DNA of 64,000 bases. It comes from DASVCS01 sp036381495 (GTDB lineage: Bacteria > Gemmatimonadota > Gemmatimonadetes > Longimicrobiales > RSA9). The stretch covers positions 207,474 to 271,473 of the forward strand of contig DASVCS010000135.1 of NCBI GenBank assembly GCA_036381495.1, in the 5' to 3' direction. Shown one piece after another: positions 43,027-51,627 of this stretch. The position numbers and the translations under genes are program-made. The number at the start of each line of letters is the position of its first letter. Positions within the stretch are counted from its first letter, which is position 1. Under the pieces are notes generated by a model. The model saw only the letters and a program-made list of their open reading frames with translations, searched no databases and was not told the origin of the DNA.

Positions 43027-43935
43027 ATGGAGCGGCGAGGCTGGCGGCGCATCTTCGTCGCGCGCGGCCGGGTCCGGAGCCTGTGGCGGCTCCTGGCGTT
43101 CGTCGCGCTCCTCGCGCTCCTGGGCGTCGGGGGGAGCATCGTGTTCGCGCCGCTGCTCCGTGCTGCGGGCAGTGCGCTCGTCGCGCAGAGCGCGTTGGTG
43201 CTCGCCGCCGCGCTGATCGCGGGCTGGATCGCACTCGCCTGGTTCGACGGCCGCCGACCCGGCGCACTGGGCTTCGCGTGGACGTCGCATTCGCCGCGCG
43301 AACTGGTGGGCGGGTTCGGCATCGGCGCGGGCGCGCTGGGCGTGGTGGTCGCCGGGCTTGCACTCGCCGGCTGGCTCGACTACCGGCCCGAGACCGGCTC
43401 CGCGGCCGATTATCTCGGCGCGCTCACGCGCGACCTGATGGTGCTGGCGGTCGCGGCCGCCGCGGAAGAGGCGGTCTTCCGCGGCTACGGGTTCCAGGTG
43501 CTGGTCCAGGGGATCGGCCCCGTCGCCGCCACGGTGTTGGCCGCCGCGGCATTCGCCGCCGCGCACATCGGCAACCCGAACGTCGGCGGGATCGCGCTGG
43601 TCAACATCTTCCTGGCCGGCGTCCTGCTCTCGGCGACGTACCTGCGCTCGCGCAGTCTCTGGCTGGCCACCGCGGTGCACGTCGGGTGGAACTGGGCGAT
43701 GGCCAGTGCTTTCGACCTGCCGGTCAGCGGGTGGGAGTTCTTCGACACGCCGCTCTACGAGCCGGTGCTCGGAGGACCCGACTGGGTCACCGGCGGCGCG
43801 TTCGGGCCGGAGGGCGGCATCGGGGCGAGTATCGCATTCGTGATCGCGCTCATCGCCGTCACGAGACTCCCCGGCCTCGGGGAAGCGCCCGAGATGCGCG
43901 CGCGACGGCCGCTGATCGACGAAGGTGGTTCGTGA
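43027..43935 (+). CDS. CPBP-family intramembrane metalloprotease
   Basis: 302 aa, eight or so helices. Abi/CPBP motifs: motif 1 'AEEAVFRGYGFQVL' (EExxxR), motif 2 'AAFAAAHIGNPNVGG' and motif 3 'AVHVGWNWAMASAF'. Such enzymes cleave within or near membranes or act in prenyl-protein or bacteriocin-related functions; substrate here unknown. The ATG at 43027 directly follows the U-tract of the bioY terminator, with GGGGG 6 bases upstream that would double as the ribosome binding site. Confidence 0.88.
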   Translation: MERRGWRRIFVARGRVRSLWRLLAFVALLALLGVGGSIVFAPLLRAAGSALVAQSALVLAAALIAGWIALAWFDGRRPGALGFAWTSHSPRELVGGFGIGAGALGVVVAGLALAGWLDYRPETGSAADYLGALTRDLMVLAVAAAAEEAVFRGYGFQVLVQGIGPVAATVLAAAAFAAAHIGNPNVGGIALVNIFLAGVLLSATYLRSRSLWLATAVHVGWNWAMASAFDLPVSGWEFFDTPLYEPVLGGPDWVTGGAFGPEGGIGASIAFVIALIAVTRLPGLGEAPEMRARRPLIDEGGS

Positions 43936-43949
43936 CAAGGGAGACAGGA

Positions 43950-44801
43950 ATGGCGGAACCGATGCCGGTCGCCGTGGTCGGCGCCGGAACGATGGGGAAC
44001 GGGATCGCACACGTATTCGCGCAGTACGGTCATCCGGTATCGCTGATCGACACCTCGGAGGCGCGACTCGCGCAGGCGCTCGAGACGATCGGGGCGAACC
44101 TCGATCGGCAGGTGCGCAAGGGGATCCTCCCGGCGGAACGGAAGGACGAGACGCTCGGGCGGATCACGACGGCCACGGAGATCGGCGCGGCGGCGCAGGC
44201 GCGCCTGGCGGTCGAGGCCGTGCCGGAGGATCCGGCGCTGAAGGCGGATCTCTTCCGCGCACTGGACGAGACGACGCCGTCGGATGCGATCCTCGCCTCG
44301 AACACCTCGTCCATCTCGATCACCGCCCTCGCGCGGCACACACGTCGGCCCGAGCAGGTGATCGGCATGCATTTCATGAATCCGGTCCCCGTCATGAAGC
44401 TGGTCGAGGTGATCCGCGGGCTCCAGACCTCCGACGCCACTGCGGCCACCGTCGTGGAGCTCGCCCGCGCGCTGGAGAAGACGCCGGTCGAGGCCAACGA
44501 CTTCCCCGGCTTCGTCTCGAATCGCGTCCTCATGCCCATGATCAATGAAGCGGTGTACTGCCTCATGGAGGGCGTGGCGGACGCCGAGGCCATCGACACG
44601 GTGATGAAGCTCGGGATGAACCATCCGATGGGGCCGCTCGCCCTGGCCGATCTCATCGGACTCGATACCTGCCTGGCGATCCTCGAGGTGCTGCACCGCG
44701 ACCTCGGCGACGACAAGTATCGGCCGTGTCCGCTGCTCCGGAAGTACGTGGCGGCCGGCTGGCTGGGCAGGAAGACCGGGCGGGGATTCCATCGGTACTG
44801 A
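43950..44801 (+). CDS. 3-hydroxyacyl-CoA (3-hydroxybutyryl-CoA) dehydrogenase
   Basis: 283 aa. NAD-binding 'VAVVGAGTMGNGIAHVFAQYG', catalytic region 'LASNTSSISITALA' and 'GMHFMNPVPVMKLVEVI', C-terminal domain 'GFVSNRVLMPMINEAVYCLMEGVADAEAIDTVMKLGMNHPMGPLALADLIGLD'. Size matches the monofunctional Hbd/PaaH type. CAGGA/GGGAGA precede the ATG. Follows the CPBP gene by 14 bases and precedes the acyl-CoA dehydrogenase, forming a short-chain acyl-CoA oxidation set. Confidence 0.93.
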   Translation: MAEPMPVAVVGAGTMGNGIAHVFAQYGHPVSLIDTSEARLAQALETIGANLDRQVRKGILPAERKDETLGRITTATEIGAAAQARLAVEAVPEDPALKADLFRALDETTPSDAILASNTSSISITALARHTRRPEQVIGMHFMNPVPVMKLVEVIRGLQTSDATAATVVELARALEKTPVEANDFPGFVSNRVLMPMINEAVYCLMEGVADAEAIDTVMKLGMNHPMGPLALADLIGLDTCLAILEVLHRDLGDDKYRPCPLLRKYVAAGWLGRKTGRGFHRY

Positions 44802-44859
44802 GCGGTGCCCGCGGCGGCCGACGAATCGACCGAACCGGGGTTCAACGGGTAGGTGAACC

Positions 44860-45981
44860 GTGAGTATACAGACGAGCAGCGAGGAACTCGAGCAGGTCCG
44901 GGCGCTGGCGCGGGAGTTCGCCGCGGCGGAACTGCGCCCGCACGTGGAACAGTGGGACGGCGCGCGGGCGCTGGACCCCGGCGTGCTGGGGCACCTCGCG
45001 GAGCTGGGCTTCTTCGGCATGCTCGTGCCGGAGGCGTACGGCGGCATGGAGTTCGATCTGCCGACGTACGCGGCGGTCCTCGAGGAACTCGCGTGGGGCG
45101 AGCCGTCCGTGGCGTTGACGGTCTCGATCCACAGCGCCTTCGCCGTCCACCTTCTCCTTCGCCACGGAACCGAGGCGCAGAAGGAGCGCTGGCTCGGCTC
45201 GCTCGCGCGCGGTGAGGCGTTGGGCTGTTTCGCGCTCTCGGAGCCGGATGCCGGCTCGGACGCGGCCGCGGTCTCGACGCGCGCGGTGCGGGACGGCGAC
45301 GGCTGGATCCTCGAGGGGACGAAGAAGTGGATCACGAACGCGCGGCTCGCGGGCCTCGCCGTCGTCGTCGCGCGCACGGATGAGGGACTCGCGATGTTCC
45401 TCGTGCCGACGGACACGCCCGGCTACGAAGTCGGCGAGCGCGAGGAGACCATGGGGATGCGCCCGGTCGAGGTGCTCACCGTACGACTGCGGGAGGCGCG
45501 CGTCGGCGCCGATGCACTCCTGGGCGATCCGGCGCGGGGCTTCACCTACGCCATGCAGGGGCTCGATCTCGGACGTTTGGGGATCGCCGCGCAGTCGGTC
45601 GGCATTGCGCGCGCAGCGCTGGAACACGCGCGCGACTACGCCGACCAGCGCGAACAGTTCGGCACGAAATTGCGTCAGTTCGAGGCCATCCAGTTCAAGC
45701 TGGCGGACATGGCGACGCGGGTCGAAGCCGCCCGTGCGCTCGTCCGCCGCGCCGCGGCCGAGCCGTCGACGGCCGCATCCTCGATGGCCAAGCTGTTCGC
45801 CAGTGAGACGGCCATGTGGGTGTCCACGCAGGCCGTCCAGGTGTTCGGCGGCTACGGCTACATGCGCGACTATCCCGTCGAGAAGTTGATGCGTGATGCC
45901 AAGGCCACCGAGATTTACGAGGGGACCAACGAGATCCAGCGCGTGGTGATCGCGCGCGAACTGTACCGGGGAGAGGGGTAG
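44860..45981 (+). CDS. short-chain acyl-CoA dehydrogenase
   Basis: 373 aa. FAD site 'CFALSEPDAGSDAAAV', 'WILEGTKKWITNARLAGLAVVVAR', 'REQFGTKLRQFEAIQFKLADMATRVEAAR', 'VQVFGGYGYMRDYPVEKLMRDAKATEIYEGTNEIQR' with the expected catalytic Glu in the 'YEGT' segment. Resembles butyryl-CoA / isovaleryl-type dehydrogenases. GTG start at 44860. Its TAG stop is embedded in a GGGGTAGGGCTGG motif that opens the G-rich gap before the next gene. Confidence 0.92.
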   Translation: MSIQTSSEELEQVRALAREFAAAELRPHVEQWDGARALDPGVLGHLAELGFFGMLVPEAYGGMEFDLPTYAAVLEELAWGEPSVALTVSIHSAFAVHLLLRHGTEAQKERWLGSLARGEALGCFALSEPDAGSDAAAVSTRAVRDGDGWILEGTKKWITNARLAGLAVVVARTDEGLAMFLVPTDTPGYEVGEREETMGMRPVEVLTVRLREARVGADALLGDPARGFTYAMQGLDLGRLGIAAQSVGIARAALEHARDYADQREQFGTKLRQFEAIQFKLADMATRVEAARALVRRAAAEPSTAASSMAKLFASETAMWVSTQAVQVFGGYGYMRDYPVEKLMRDAKATEIYEGTNEIQRVVIARELYRGEG

Positions 45982-46080
45982 GGCTGGACCAAGGGCTGGG
46001 TCGTCATCGGCCTGCTGTGCGGTCGGGCAGCCGCCCCCGCAGCTCGGGCCGCTTGCTCCAGCCCCAGCCCTAGCCCCGGC
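45975..46080. repeat. G-rich then C-rich inverted low-complexity block after the acyl-CoA dehydrogenase gene
   Basis: GGGGTAGGGCTGG (45975-45987) includes the stop codon; AAGGGCTGGG follows; the complementary block CCAGCCCCAGCCCTAGCCCCGG ends the gap (46058-46079), so the two can pair as a long hairpin. Related in sequence to the arrays at 9695-9760 and 20046-20082. Confidence 0.85.
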
Positions 46081-46101
46081 CCGCCACCGAAGGGAGCACT
46101 C

Positions 46102-47157
46102 ATGGAGATCTTCGAGCTCATCGGCCAGTACGACCACGAGCAGGTGGTCTTCTGTTACGAGCCGGCCGCCGACTACCGCGGCATCATTGCCATCCACGAC
46201 ACGACGCTCGGGCCCGCCCTGGGTGGGACGCGCTTCTGGAACTACGAGAACGACCGCGACGCGATCATCGACGTGCTGCGCCTCTCGCGCGGAATGACGT
46301 ACAAGGCGGCCGTCGCCGGGTTGAACCTCGGCGGCGGCAAGTCGGTCATCATTGGAGACCCCAAGCGCGTGCGCCGGGAGGCGCTGTTCCGGGCGCACGG
46401 CCGCTTCGTCGAATCGCTCGGCGGTCGCTACATCACGGCCGAAGACGTGGGCACCAGCGTCGAAGACATGGACTACGTCCACATGGAGACCGAGAACGTG
46501 ACGGGCATCGCCGACCGCTCCGGCGACCCCTCGCCCGTGACGGCCTACGGAGTCTACCGCGGGATCAAGGCCGCCGCCCGTGAGCGTTTCGGCAGCGATG
46601 CGCTCGGCGGCATCCGCATCGCCGTCCAGGGACTCGGCCACGTCGGCTACAACCTCTGCGCCGACCTGGCGGCCGAGGGCGCCCGTCTCATCGTCACCGA
46701 CATCGATGAGGAGCGAACCCAGAAGGCGGCCAAGGATTTCGGTGCGGAAGCCGTCGCGCCGGACAAGATCTACAGCGTCGATGCCCAGATCTTCGCGCCC
46801 TGTGCCCTCGGCGCCGTGGTCAACGACGTGACCATCCCGCAGTTCCGGTTCGAGATCATCGCCGGCGCCGCCAACAACCAGCTCGCCGAGGAGCGACACG
46901 GCGATGAACTGGCGCGGCGCGGTATCCTTTATGCCCCCGACTACGTCATCAATGCAGGCGGCCTCATCAACGTGTACGGCGAGCTGAACCACTGGACGCC
47001 GGAGCGAGCCAAGCGCAAGGCCGGCGAGATCTACGACACGCTGACGCAGATCTTCGAGTTGGCGAAGGAACAGGGGATCCCGACCTACGAGGCCGCCGAT
47101 CGGATCGCCGAGCGCCGGATCCAGCAGGTGGCCGAGTTGCAGCGGACGTGGGTGTGA
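46102..47157 (+). CDS. Leu/Val/Phe-type amino-acid dehydrogenase
   Basis: 351 aa. Oxidative deamination of branched-chain (or aromatic) amino acids with NAD+. Catalytic segment 'GPALGGTRFWNYENDRDAIIDVLRLSRGMTYKAAVAGLNLGGGKSVIIGDP' with the two active-site Lys residues and NAD fold 'RIAVQGLGHVGYNLCADLAAEGARLIVTDID'. GGGAG precedes the ATG. In the neighbourhood of the acyl-CoA dehydrogenase, leucine breakdown is a sensible setting; exact substrate preference is not readable. Confidence 0.92.
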   Translation: MEIFELIGQYDHEQVVFCYEPAADYRGIIAIHDTTLGPALGGTRFWNYENDRDAIIDVLRLSRGMTYKAAVAGLNLGGGKSVIIGDPKRVRREALFRAHGRFVESLGGRYITAEDVGTSVEDMDYVHMETENVTGIADRSGDPSPVTAYGVYRGIKAAARERFGSDALGGIRIAVQGLGHVGYNLCADLAAEGARLIVTDIDEERTQKAAKDFGAEAVAPDKIYSVDAQIFAPCALGAVVNDVTIPQFRFEIIAGAANNQLAEERHGDELARRGILYAPDYVINAGGLINVYGELNHWTPERAKRKAGEIYDTLTQIFELAKEQGIPTYEAADRIAERRIQQVAELQRTWV

Positions 47158-47262
47158 ATTCTCCACGTCCCGATGCACGTGAATCGATGCGCGCGTCCTT
47201 CGTATGGCAGCCCGGGACCGGTCAACGGGAACCGGACGCGACGTGATATCAGGAGTTGACGG

Positions 47263-48528
47263 ATGCAGATCCTGCGGCAGGCCGACCCCGAGGTCTTCGA
47301 GGCGATCCGCCGGGAGGCGGAGCGACAGAACGACTCGCTCGAGCTGATCGCGAGCGAGAACTTCACGTCCCGGGCCGTGCTCGAGGCGATGGGGTCGGTG
47401 CTCACGAACAAGTACGCCGAGGGCTACCCGGGCCGGCGGTACTACGGCGGCTGCGAGTGGGTGGATGTGGTCGAGCGGCTGGCGATCGAGCGGTGCAACG
47501 AGCTGTTCGGCTCGGAGCACGCGAACGTCCAGCCGCATGCAGGCGCTCAGGCGAACATGGCCGCGTACTTCGCGCTGCTCGATCCCGGGGATCGGATCCT
47601 CGGGATGAGTCTGACGCACGGCGGCCACCTCACGCACGGCTCGCCCGTGAACTTCAGTGGCCGGCTCTTCGAAGTCGTCTCGTACGGCGTGCGCGAGGAG
47701 GACGGCCGGATCGACTACGACGAGGTGCGGGAGATCGCACTGCGCGAGCGACCGAAGCTGATCGTCGCGGGGGCGAGCGCGTATCCGCGCATCATCGACT
47801 TCGAGGCCTTCGGCGCGATCGCGAAGGAGGCCGGCGCCTTCCTCATGGTGGACATGGCGCACATCGCCGGTCTGGTGGCCGGCGATGTGCACCCGAGCCC
47901 GGTCCCGCACGCCGACGTCGTCACATCGACGACGCACAAGACGCTGCGGGGTCCGCGCAGCGGCTTCATTGTCTGCCGCTCCGAGCACGCCAAGGCGATC
48001 GACAAGCAGGTCTTCCCGGGGTTGCAGGGCGGCCCGCTCATGCACGTGATCGCGGCCAAGGCGGTCGCGTTCCTGGAAGCGCTCTCACCGGATTTCCGGG
48101 TGTACGCCCGCCAGATCGTGGCCAACGCCAGCGCGCTCGCCGAGACGCTACAGGAGCGCGGCTTCGACCTCGTCAGCGGCGGGACGGACAACCACCTCCT
48201 GCTCGTGGACCTTCGCCGGCGCGATTTGACCGGAAAGGACGCGGAGGCGGCGCTCGGCCAGGCGCGGATCACGGTCAACAAGAACACGGTGCCCGGGGAG
48301 ATGCGCTCGCCTTTCGTCACCTCCGGGATCCGCATCGGGACCGCCGCCCTCACCACGCGCGGGATGCGCGAGACCGAGATGCGACAGGTCGGCGGCTGGA
48401 TCGCCGACGTGCTCGAGGCGCCCCGGGACTCGACCGTGATCGAGCGCGTCGCGCGCGAGGTGCGCGTCCTCTGTGATGCGTTCCCGATCTACCAGGAGTA
48501 CCGGAGCACGGAGGCCGCGCCGGCGTGA
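47263..48528 (+). CDS. glyA: serine hydroxymethyltransferase
   Basis: 421 aa. Converts serine and tetrahydrofolate to glycine and methylene-THF. 'LIASENFTSRAVLEAMGSVLTNKYAEGYPGRRYYGG', 'QPHAGAQANMAAYFALL' and the PLP-lysine segment 'VVTSTTHKTLRGPRSG' (Lys226) are intact. AGGAG lies at 7 bases. Single gene, followed by a hairpin. Confidence 0.97.
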   Translation: MQILRQADPEVFEAIRREAERQNDSLELIASENFTSRAVLEAMGSVLTNKYAEGYPGRRYYGGCEWVDVVERLAIERCNELFGSEHANVQPHAGAQANMAAYFALLDPGDRILGMSLTHGGHLTHGSPVNFSGRLFEVVSYGVREEDGRIDYDEVREIALRERPKLIVAGASAYPRIIDFEAFGAIAKEAGAFLMVDMAHIAGLVAGDVHPSPVPHADVVTSTTHKTLRGPRSGFIVCRSEHAKAIDKQVFPGLQGGPLMHVIAAKAVAFLEALSPDFRVYARQIVANASALAETLQERGFDLVSGGTDNHLLLVDLRRRDLTGKDAEAALGQARITVNKNTVPGEMRSPFVTSGIRIGTAALTTRGMRETEMRQVGGWIADVLEAPRDSTVIERVAREVRVLCDAFPIYQEYRSTEAAPA

Positions 48529-48583
48529 TCACCGGGCCGGACGCCGACGGCCACGGAAACGGCGGGGATTTTGCATTGCTGGC

Positions 48584-48605
48584 GGCCGGCTTTCTGCCGG
48601 CCTCT
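48584..48605 (+). terminator. hairpin between glyA and lon
   Basis: GGCCGGC - TTTCT - GCCGGCC stem-loop (48584-48602) followed by TCTTGCATT. It lies between two copies of TTGCATT. Moderately terminator-like but the U-tract is poor. Confidence 0.45.
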
Positions 48606-48636
48606 TGCATTATGGCCCCGGGACCGAAGGCGGATC

Positions 48637-51027
48637 ATGCCGAACGAGCACATCCTGAGCATTCCCAAGCCGGAGCTGCCGGAACGTCTTCCGATCCTGC
48701 CGCTCACGGATACCGTGGTCTTCCCGCACATCGTCGTGCCCATGGCCGTCGCCGAACAGGCGCTCGTCCAACTCGTGGACCAGGCCGCCGGCGCCGACCG
48801 CCAGCTCGCACTGGTGACCGTGCGCCCCGGGCGAACGCCCGAGGAGGCGGACCTCGCCGATCCACCCTTCTTCGGCGTCGGCACCCTCGGCCTCATCCTC
48901 CAGCACGTCCGCCTCCCCGATGCGAGCATGCGCCTGCTGATCCAGGGACGACAACGCGTGCGCCTCGGCCGGTTCCAGCACGACGGCGACGTCTGGTCGG
49001 CAGCCGTCGAACTGCTCGCGCCCCGGGAGGACGAGACCGCCCGCGTGCAGGCGCTGCACCGCATCGTCCTCGGGCAGTTCCAGGAGATCGTCGCGCTCTC
49101 GCCCCAGGCGCCCGAAGCCTTGCGCCACCTCCTCGACAGCATCTCCGACCCGGCACAACTGGCGGACTTCATCAGCGCCAGCCTCGACCTCCCCGTCGAC
49201 CGCAAGCAGGAGCTGCTCGAAGAGGTCAGCGTCGCGCGCCGCCTCGAGAAACTCGCCGCGATCCTCGGCGAGGAACAGAAGGTGCTCGAGTACGGAACGC
49301 AGATCCAGCAGAAACTCAAGGACGAGGTCGAGAAGACCCAACGCGAACTCTGGCTCCGCGAGCAGCTCAGGATCATCCAGAAGGAGCTCGGCGAAGGCGA
49401 GGAGGATGATGTAACCAAGCTGCGCGAGCAGATCGAGGCGGCGCAGATGCCGGAACCCGCGCGCGCCCAGGCCGACCGCGAGTTGCGCCGCCTCGAACGC
49501 ACGCTCCCCCAGGCGCCCGATTACCACATCATCCGCTCTTATCTCGACTGGCTCGTGGGGCTCCCGTGGGCACGAGAGACCCAGGAAACCATTGATCTCG
49601 GCCGCGCACGTCAGATCCTCGACCGTGACCACTACGACCTCGATGACGTCAAAGAGCGGATCATCGAGTTCCTGGCGGTCCGGAAGCTGAATCCCGAGCT
49701 CAAGGGGCCCATCCTCTGCTTCGTCGGACCGCCGGGCGTGGGGAAGACGTCGCTGGGGCGCAGCATCGCCGAAGCGCTCGGCCGCCGCTTCACGCGTATG
49801 TCGCTCGGCGGGATCCGCGACGAGGCGGAGATCCGCGGACACCGCCGGACCTACGTGGGCGCGCTCCCGGGCAGGATCGTACGCGGCATCGGCCAGGCCG
49901 ACGTTCGCAACCCGGTGTTCATGCTTGACGAGATCGACAAGGTCGGCCAGGATTTCCGGGGTGATCCGACGGCGGCGTTGCTCGAGGTGCTGGATCCGGC
50001 GCAGAATCACAGTTTCTCGGATCATTATCTCGAGGTCCCCTTCGATCTCTCGCACGTGATGTTCATTGCGACGGCGAACACGCTCGCGACGGTGCCGCCG
50101 GCACTGCACGACCGCCTCGAGGTGCTCGAATTGCCCGGTTACACGTCCGCCGAGAAGTTCGAGATCGCGCGTCGTCACCAGATCCCGCGGCAGCTCGAAG
50201 CGGCGGGGCTGGCGAGTGAGGATGCGACGATCACGGATGATGCATTGCGGCGGCTGATCGCGGAGTACACGCGGGAGGCGGGCGTGCGCGAGCTGGAGCG
50301 TCAGATCGCGCGGATCCTGCGGAAGGTCGCGCTTCGCCGGGTCGAAGGCGTGCTGTCGGGGCACGCCCGGATCGATCCGTCGAACCTCGAGGAATTTGCG
50401 GGCAAGCGTCGTTTCGAGCAGGAGTTGGCCGGGCGTTCCGATGAGGTGGGGACGGCGACGGCCCTGGCGTACACGCCGATGGGAGGTCAAATTCTGTTCG
50501 TGGAAGCGGTTGCCATGGCGGGGGAGGGCGAGGCGCGGTTGACCGGCCAACTCGGCGACATCATGAAGGAGTCGGCGCAGGCCGCGTTGAGCTACGTCCG
50601 TTCGCACGGGCGGAGCTTCGGCATCCGGGAGGAGTCGGTGGACGGCCACGACGTGCACATCCACGTGCCGGCGGGCGCGACGCCGAAGGATGGGCCGTCG
50701 GCGGGGGTGGCGCTGGTCGTGGCGCTCGCGTCCCTCTTCAGTGGGCGACCGGTGCGCCGCGATGTCGCGATGACGGGCGAGATCACGTTGCGTGGTCACG
50801 TCCTGCCCGTCGGTGGGACGAAGGAAAAGCTGATCGCGGCGGCGCAGGCCGGCATCCGTACGGTCCTCCTGCCGCGGCGCAATGAGCCGGATCTGGATGA
50901 AGTGCCCGAAGACGTGAAGCAACAACTGGAACTCGTTCTGGTAGGAGATGTAGCGGAGGCACTCGAGCACGCGCTCCGAGCGGAGTCCGTGGGCGGCGAA
51001 GAGGCGTCGTCGCGGGCCGCGCCCTGA
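48637..51027 (+). CDS. lon: ATP-dependent protease Lon
   Basis: 796 aa. N-terminal substrate domain ('LPILPLTDTVVFPHIVVPMAV'), long helical linker ('REQLRIIQKELGEGEEDD'), AAA+ module with Walker A 'GPPGVGKTSLGRSIAEALGR' (from residue 364) and Walker B 'VFMLDEIDKVG', and a C-terminal protease domain with catalytic Ser688 in 'TPKDGPSAGVALVVAL' and Lys in 'GGTKEKLIAAAQAG'. Degrades misfolded and regulatory proteins. The start is ATG 48637. No heat-shock (CIRCE) operator was noticed upstream. Confidence 0.97.
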   Translation: MPNEHILSIPKPELPERLPILPLTDTVVFPHIVVPMAVAEQALVQLVDQAAGADRQLALVTVRPGRTPEEADLADPPFFGVGTLGLILQHVRLPDASMRLLIQGRQRVRLGRFQHDGDVWSAAVELLAPREDETARVQALHRIVLGQFQEIVALSPQAPEALRHLLDSISDPAQLADFISASLDLPVDRKQELLEEVSVARRLEKLAAILGEEQKVLEYGTQIQQKLKDEVEKTQRELWLREQLRIIQKELGEGEEDDVTKLREQIEAAQMPEPARAQADRELRRLERTLPQAPDYHIIRSYLDWLVGLPWARETQETIDLGRARQILDRDHYDLDDVKERIIEFLAVRKLNPELKGPILCFVGPPGVGKTSLGRSIAEALGRRFTRMSLGGIRDEAEIRGHRRTYVGALPGRIVRGIGQADVRNPVFMLDEIDKVGQDFRGDPTAALLEVLDPAQNHSFSDHYLEVPFDLSHVMFIATANTLATVPPALHDRLEVLELPGYTSAEKFEIARRHQIPRQLEAAGLASEDATITDDALRRLIAEYTREAGVRELERQIARILRKVALRRVEGVLSGHARIDPSNLEEFAGKRRFEQELAGRSDEVGTATALAYTPMGGQILFVEAVAMAGEGEARLTGQLGDIMKESAQAALSYVRSHGRSFGIREESVDGHDVHIHVPAGATPKDGPSAGVALVVALASLFSGRPVRRDVAMTGEITLRGHVLPVGGTKEKLIAAAQAGIRTVLLPRRNEPDLDEVPEDVKQQLELVLVGDVAEALEHALRAESVGGEEASSRAAP

Positions 51028-51042
51028 GCGCCACGGGAGGCC

Positions 51043-51423
51043 ATGGGCAGCATCATCTTCGACGAAGAGATCCTGGACCGCTTGCGGCAGCGCCACCCGC
51101 GCTTCCACGAGACGGCCTACCTCTTCGTGCTCTCCGCCCTGCACTACGTGATCGAGCAGCTCCCGGACCCGCGCCACATCAGTGGCCGGGAGCTGGCGGA
51201 GGGCGTGCGCGACCTCGCGCTCGAACGGTTCGGGCCCATGGCCCGCACCGTGCTCGAGCACTGGGGGATCCGCTCGACCCGCGATCTCGGCGAGATCGTC
51301 TTCGCCCTCGTCGATTGCGGCGTGCTGATCAAACAGGAGGACGACTCGCCAGAGGACTTCGAGGGTGTCTTCGATTTCGAGGATGCCTTCGATCGGGACT
51401 ACCCCTGGGGCGCCGACCTCTAG
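51043..51423 (+). CDS. conserved hypothetical protein (Minf_1886 family)
   Basis: 126 aa, acidic. 'RHPRFHETAYLFVLSALHYVIEQLPDPRHISGRELAEGVRDLALERFGPMARTVLEHWGI' is the core of a short conserved family named after Methylacidiphilum Minf_1886, without a known activity. GGGAGG precedes the ATG. It starts 15 bases after lon. 51424-51627 then has no recognisable feature. Confidence 0.8.
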   Translation: MGSIIFDEEILDRLRQRHPRFHETAYLFVLSALHYVIEQLPDPRHISGRELAEGVRDLALERFGPMARTVLEHWGIRSTRDLGEIVFALVDCGVLIKQEDDSPEDFEGVFDFEDAFDRDYPWGADL

Positions 51424-51627
51424 CGCGCGCGGCGGCGGCCGCAGGCGCGGGAGCCGGTGCGTGCACCCACGGCAACCCGCGGCCGTGTCGCGCGGCTCTC
51501 CTACGGCTGCGCCGGGAGGCGGCCGGTGGTGCCATCGCGTGGAATTCGCCCGCCGTGTCCCCTAAGGTCCGGACTCGGGGCACGGCGGAGCGGTCCTGTT
51601 GTTTTCCCGTGAAGTAGCGGTAACCGA

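Noticed and set aside
44842..48045. Very long minus-strand frame opposite the acyl-CoA dehydrogenase, amino-acid dehydrogenase and glyA genes
   Set aside because: It is antisense to three well-supported genes; long antisense frames are usual in high-GC DNA. No homology, no ribosome site.
48610..51261. 883-codon minus-strand frame opposite lon
   Set aside because: Mirror of lon codon bias; lon has complete catalytic motifs on the plus strand.
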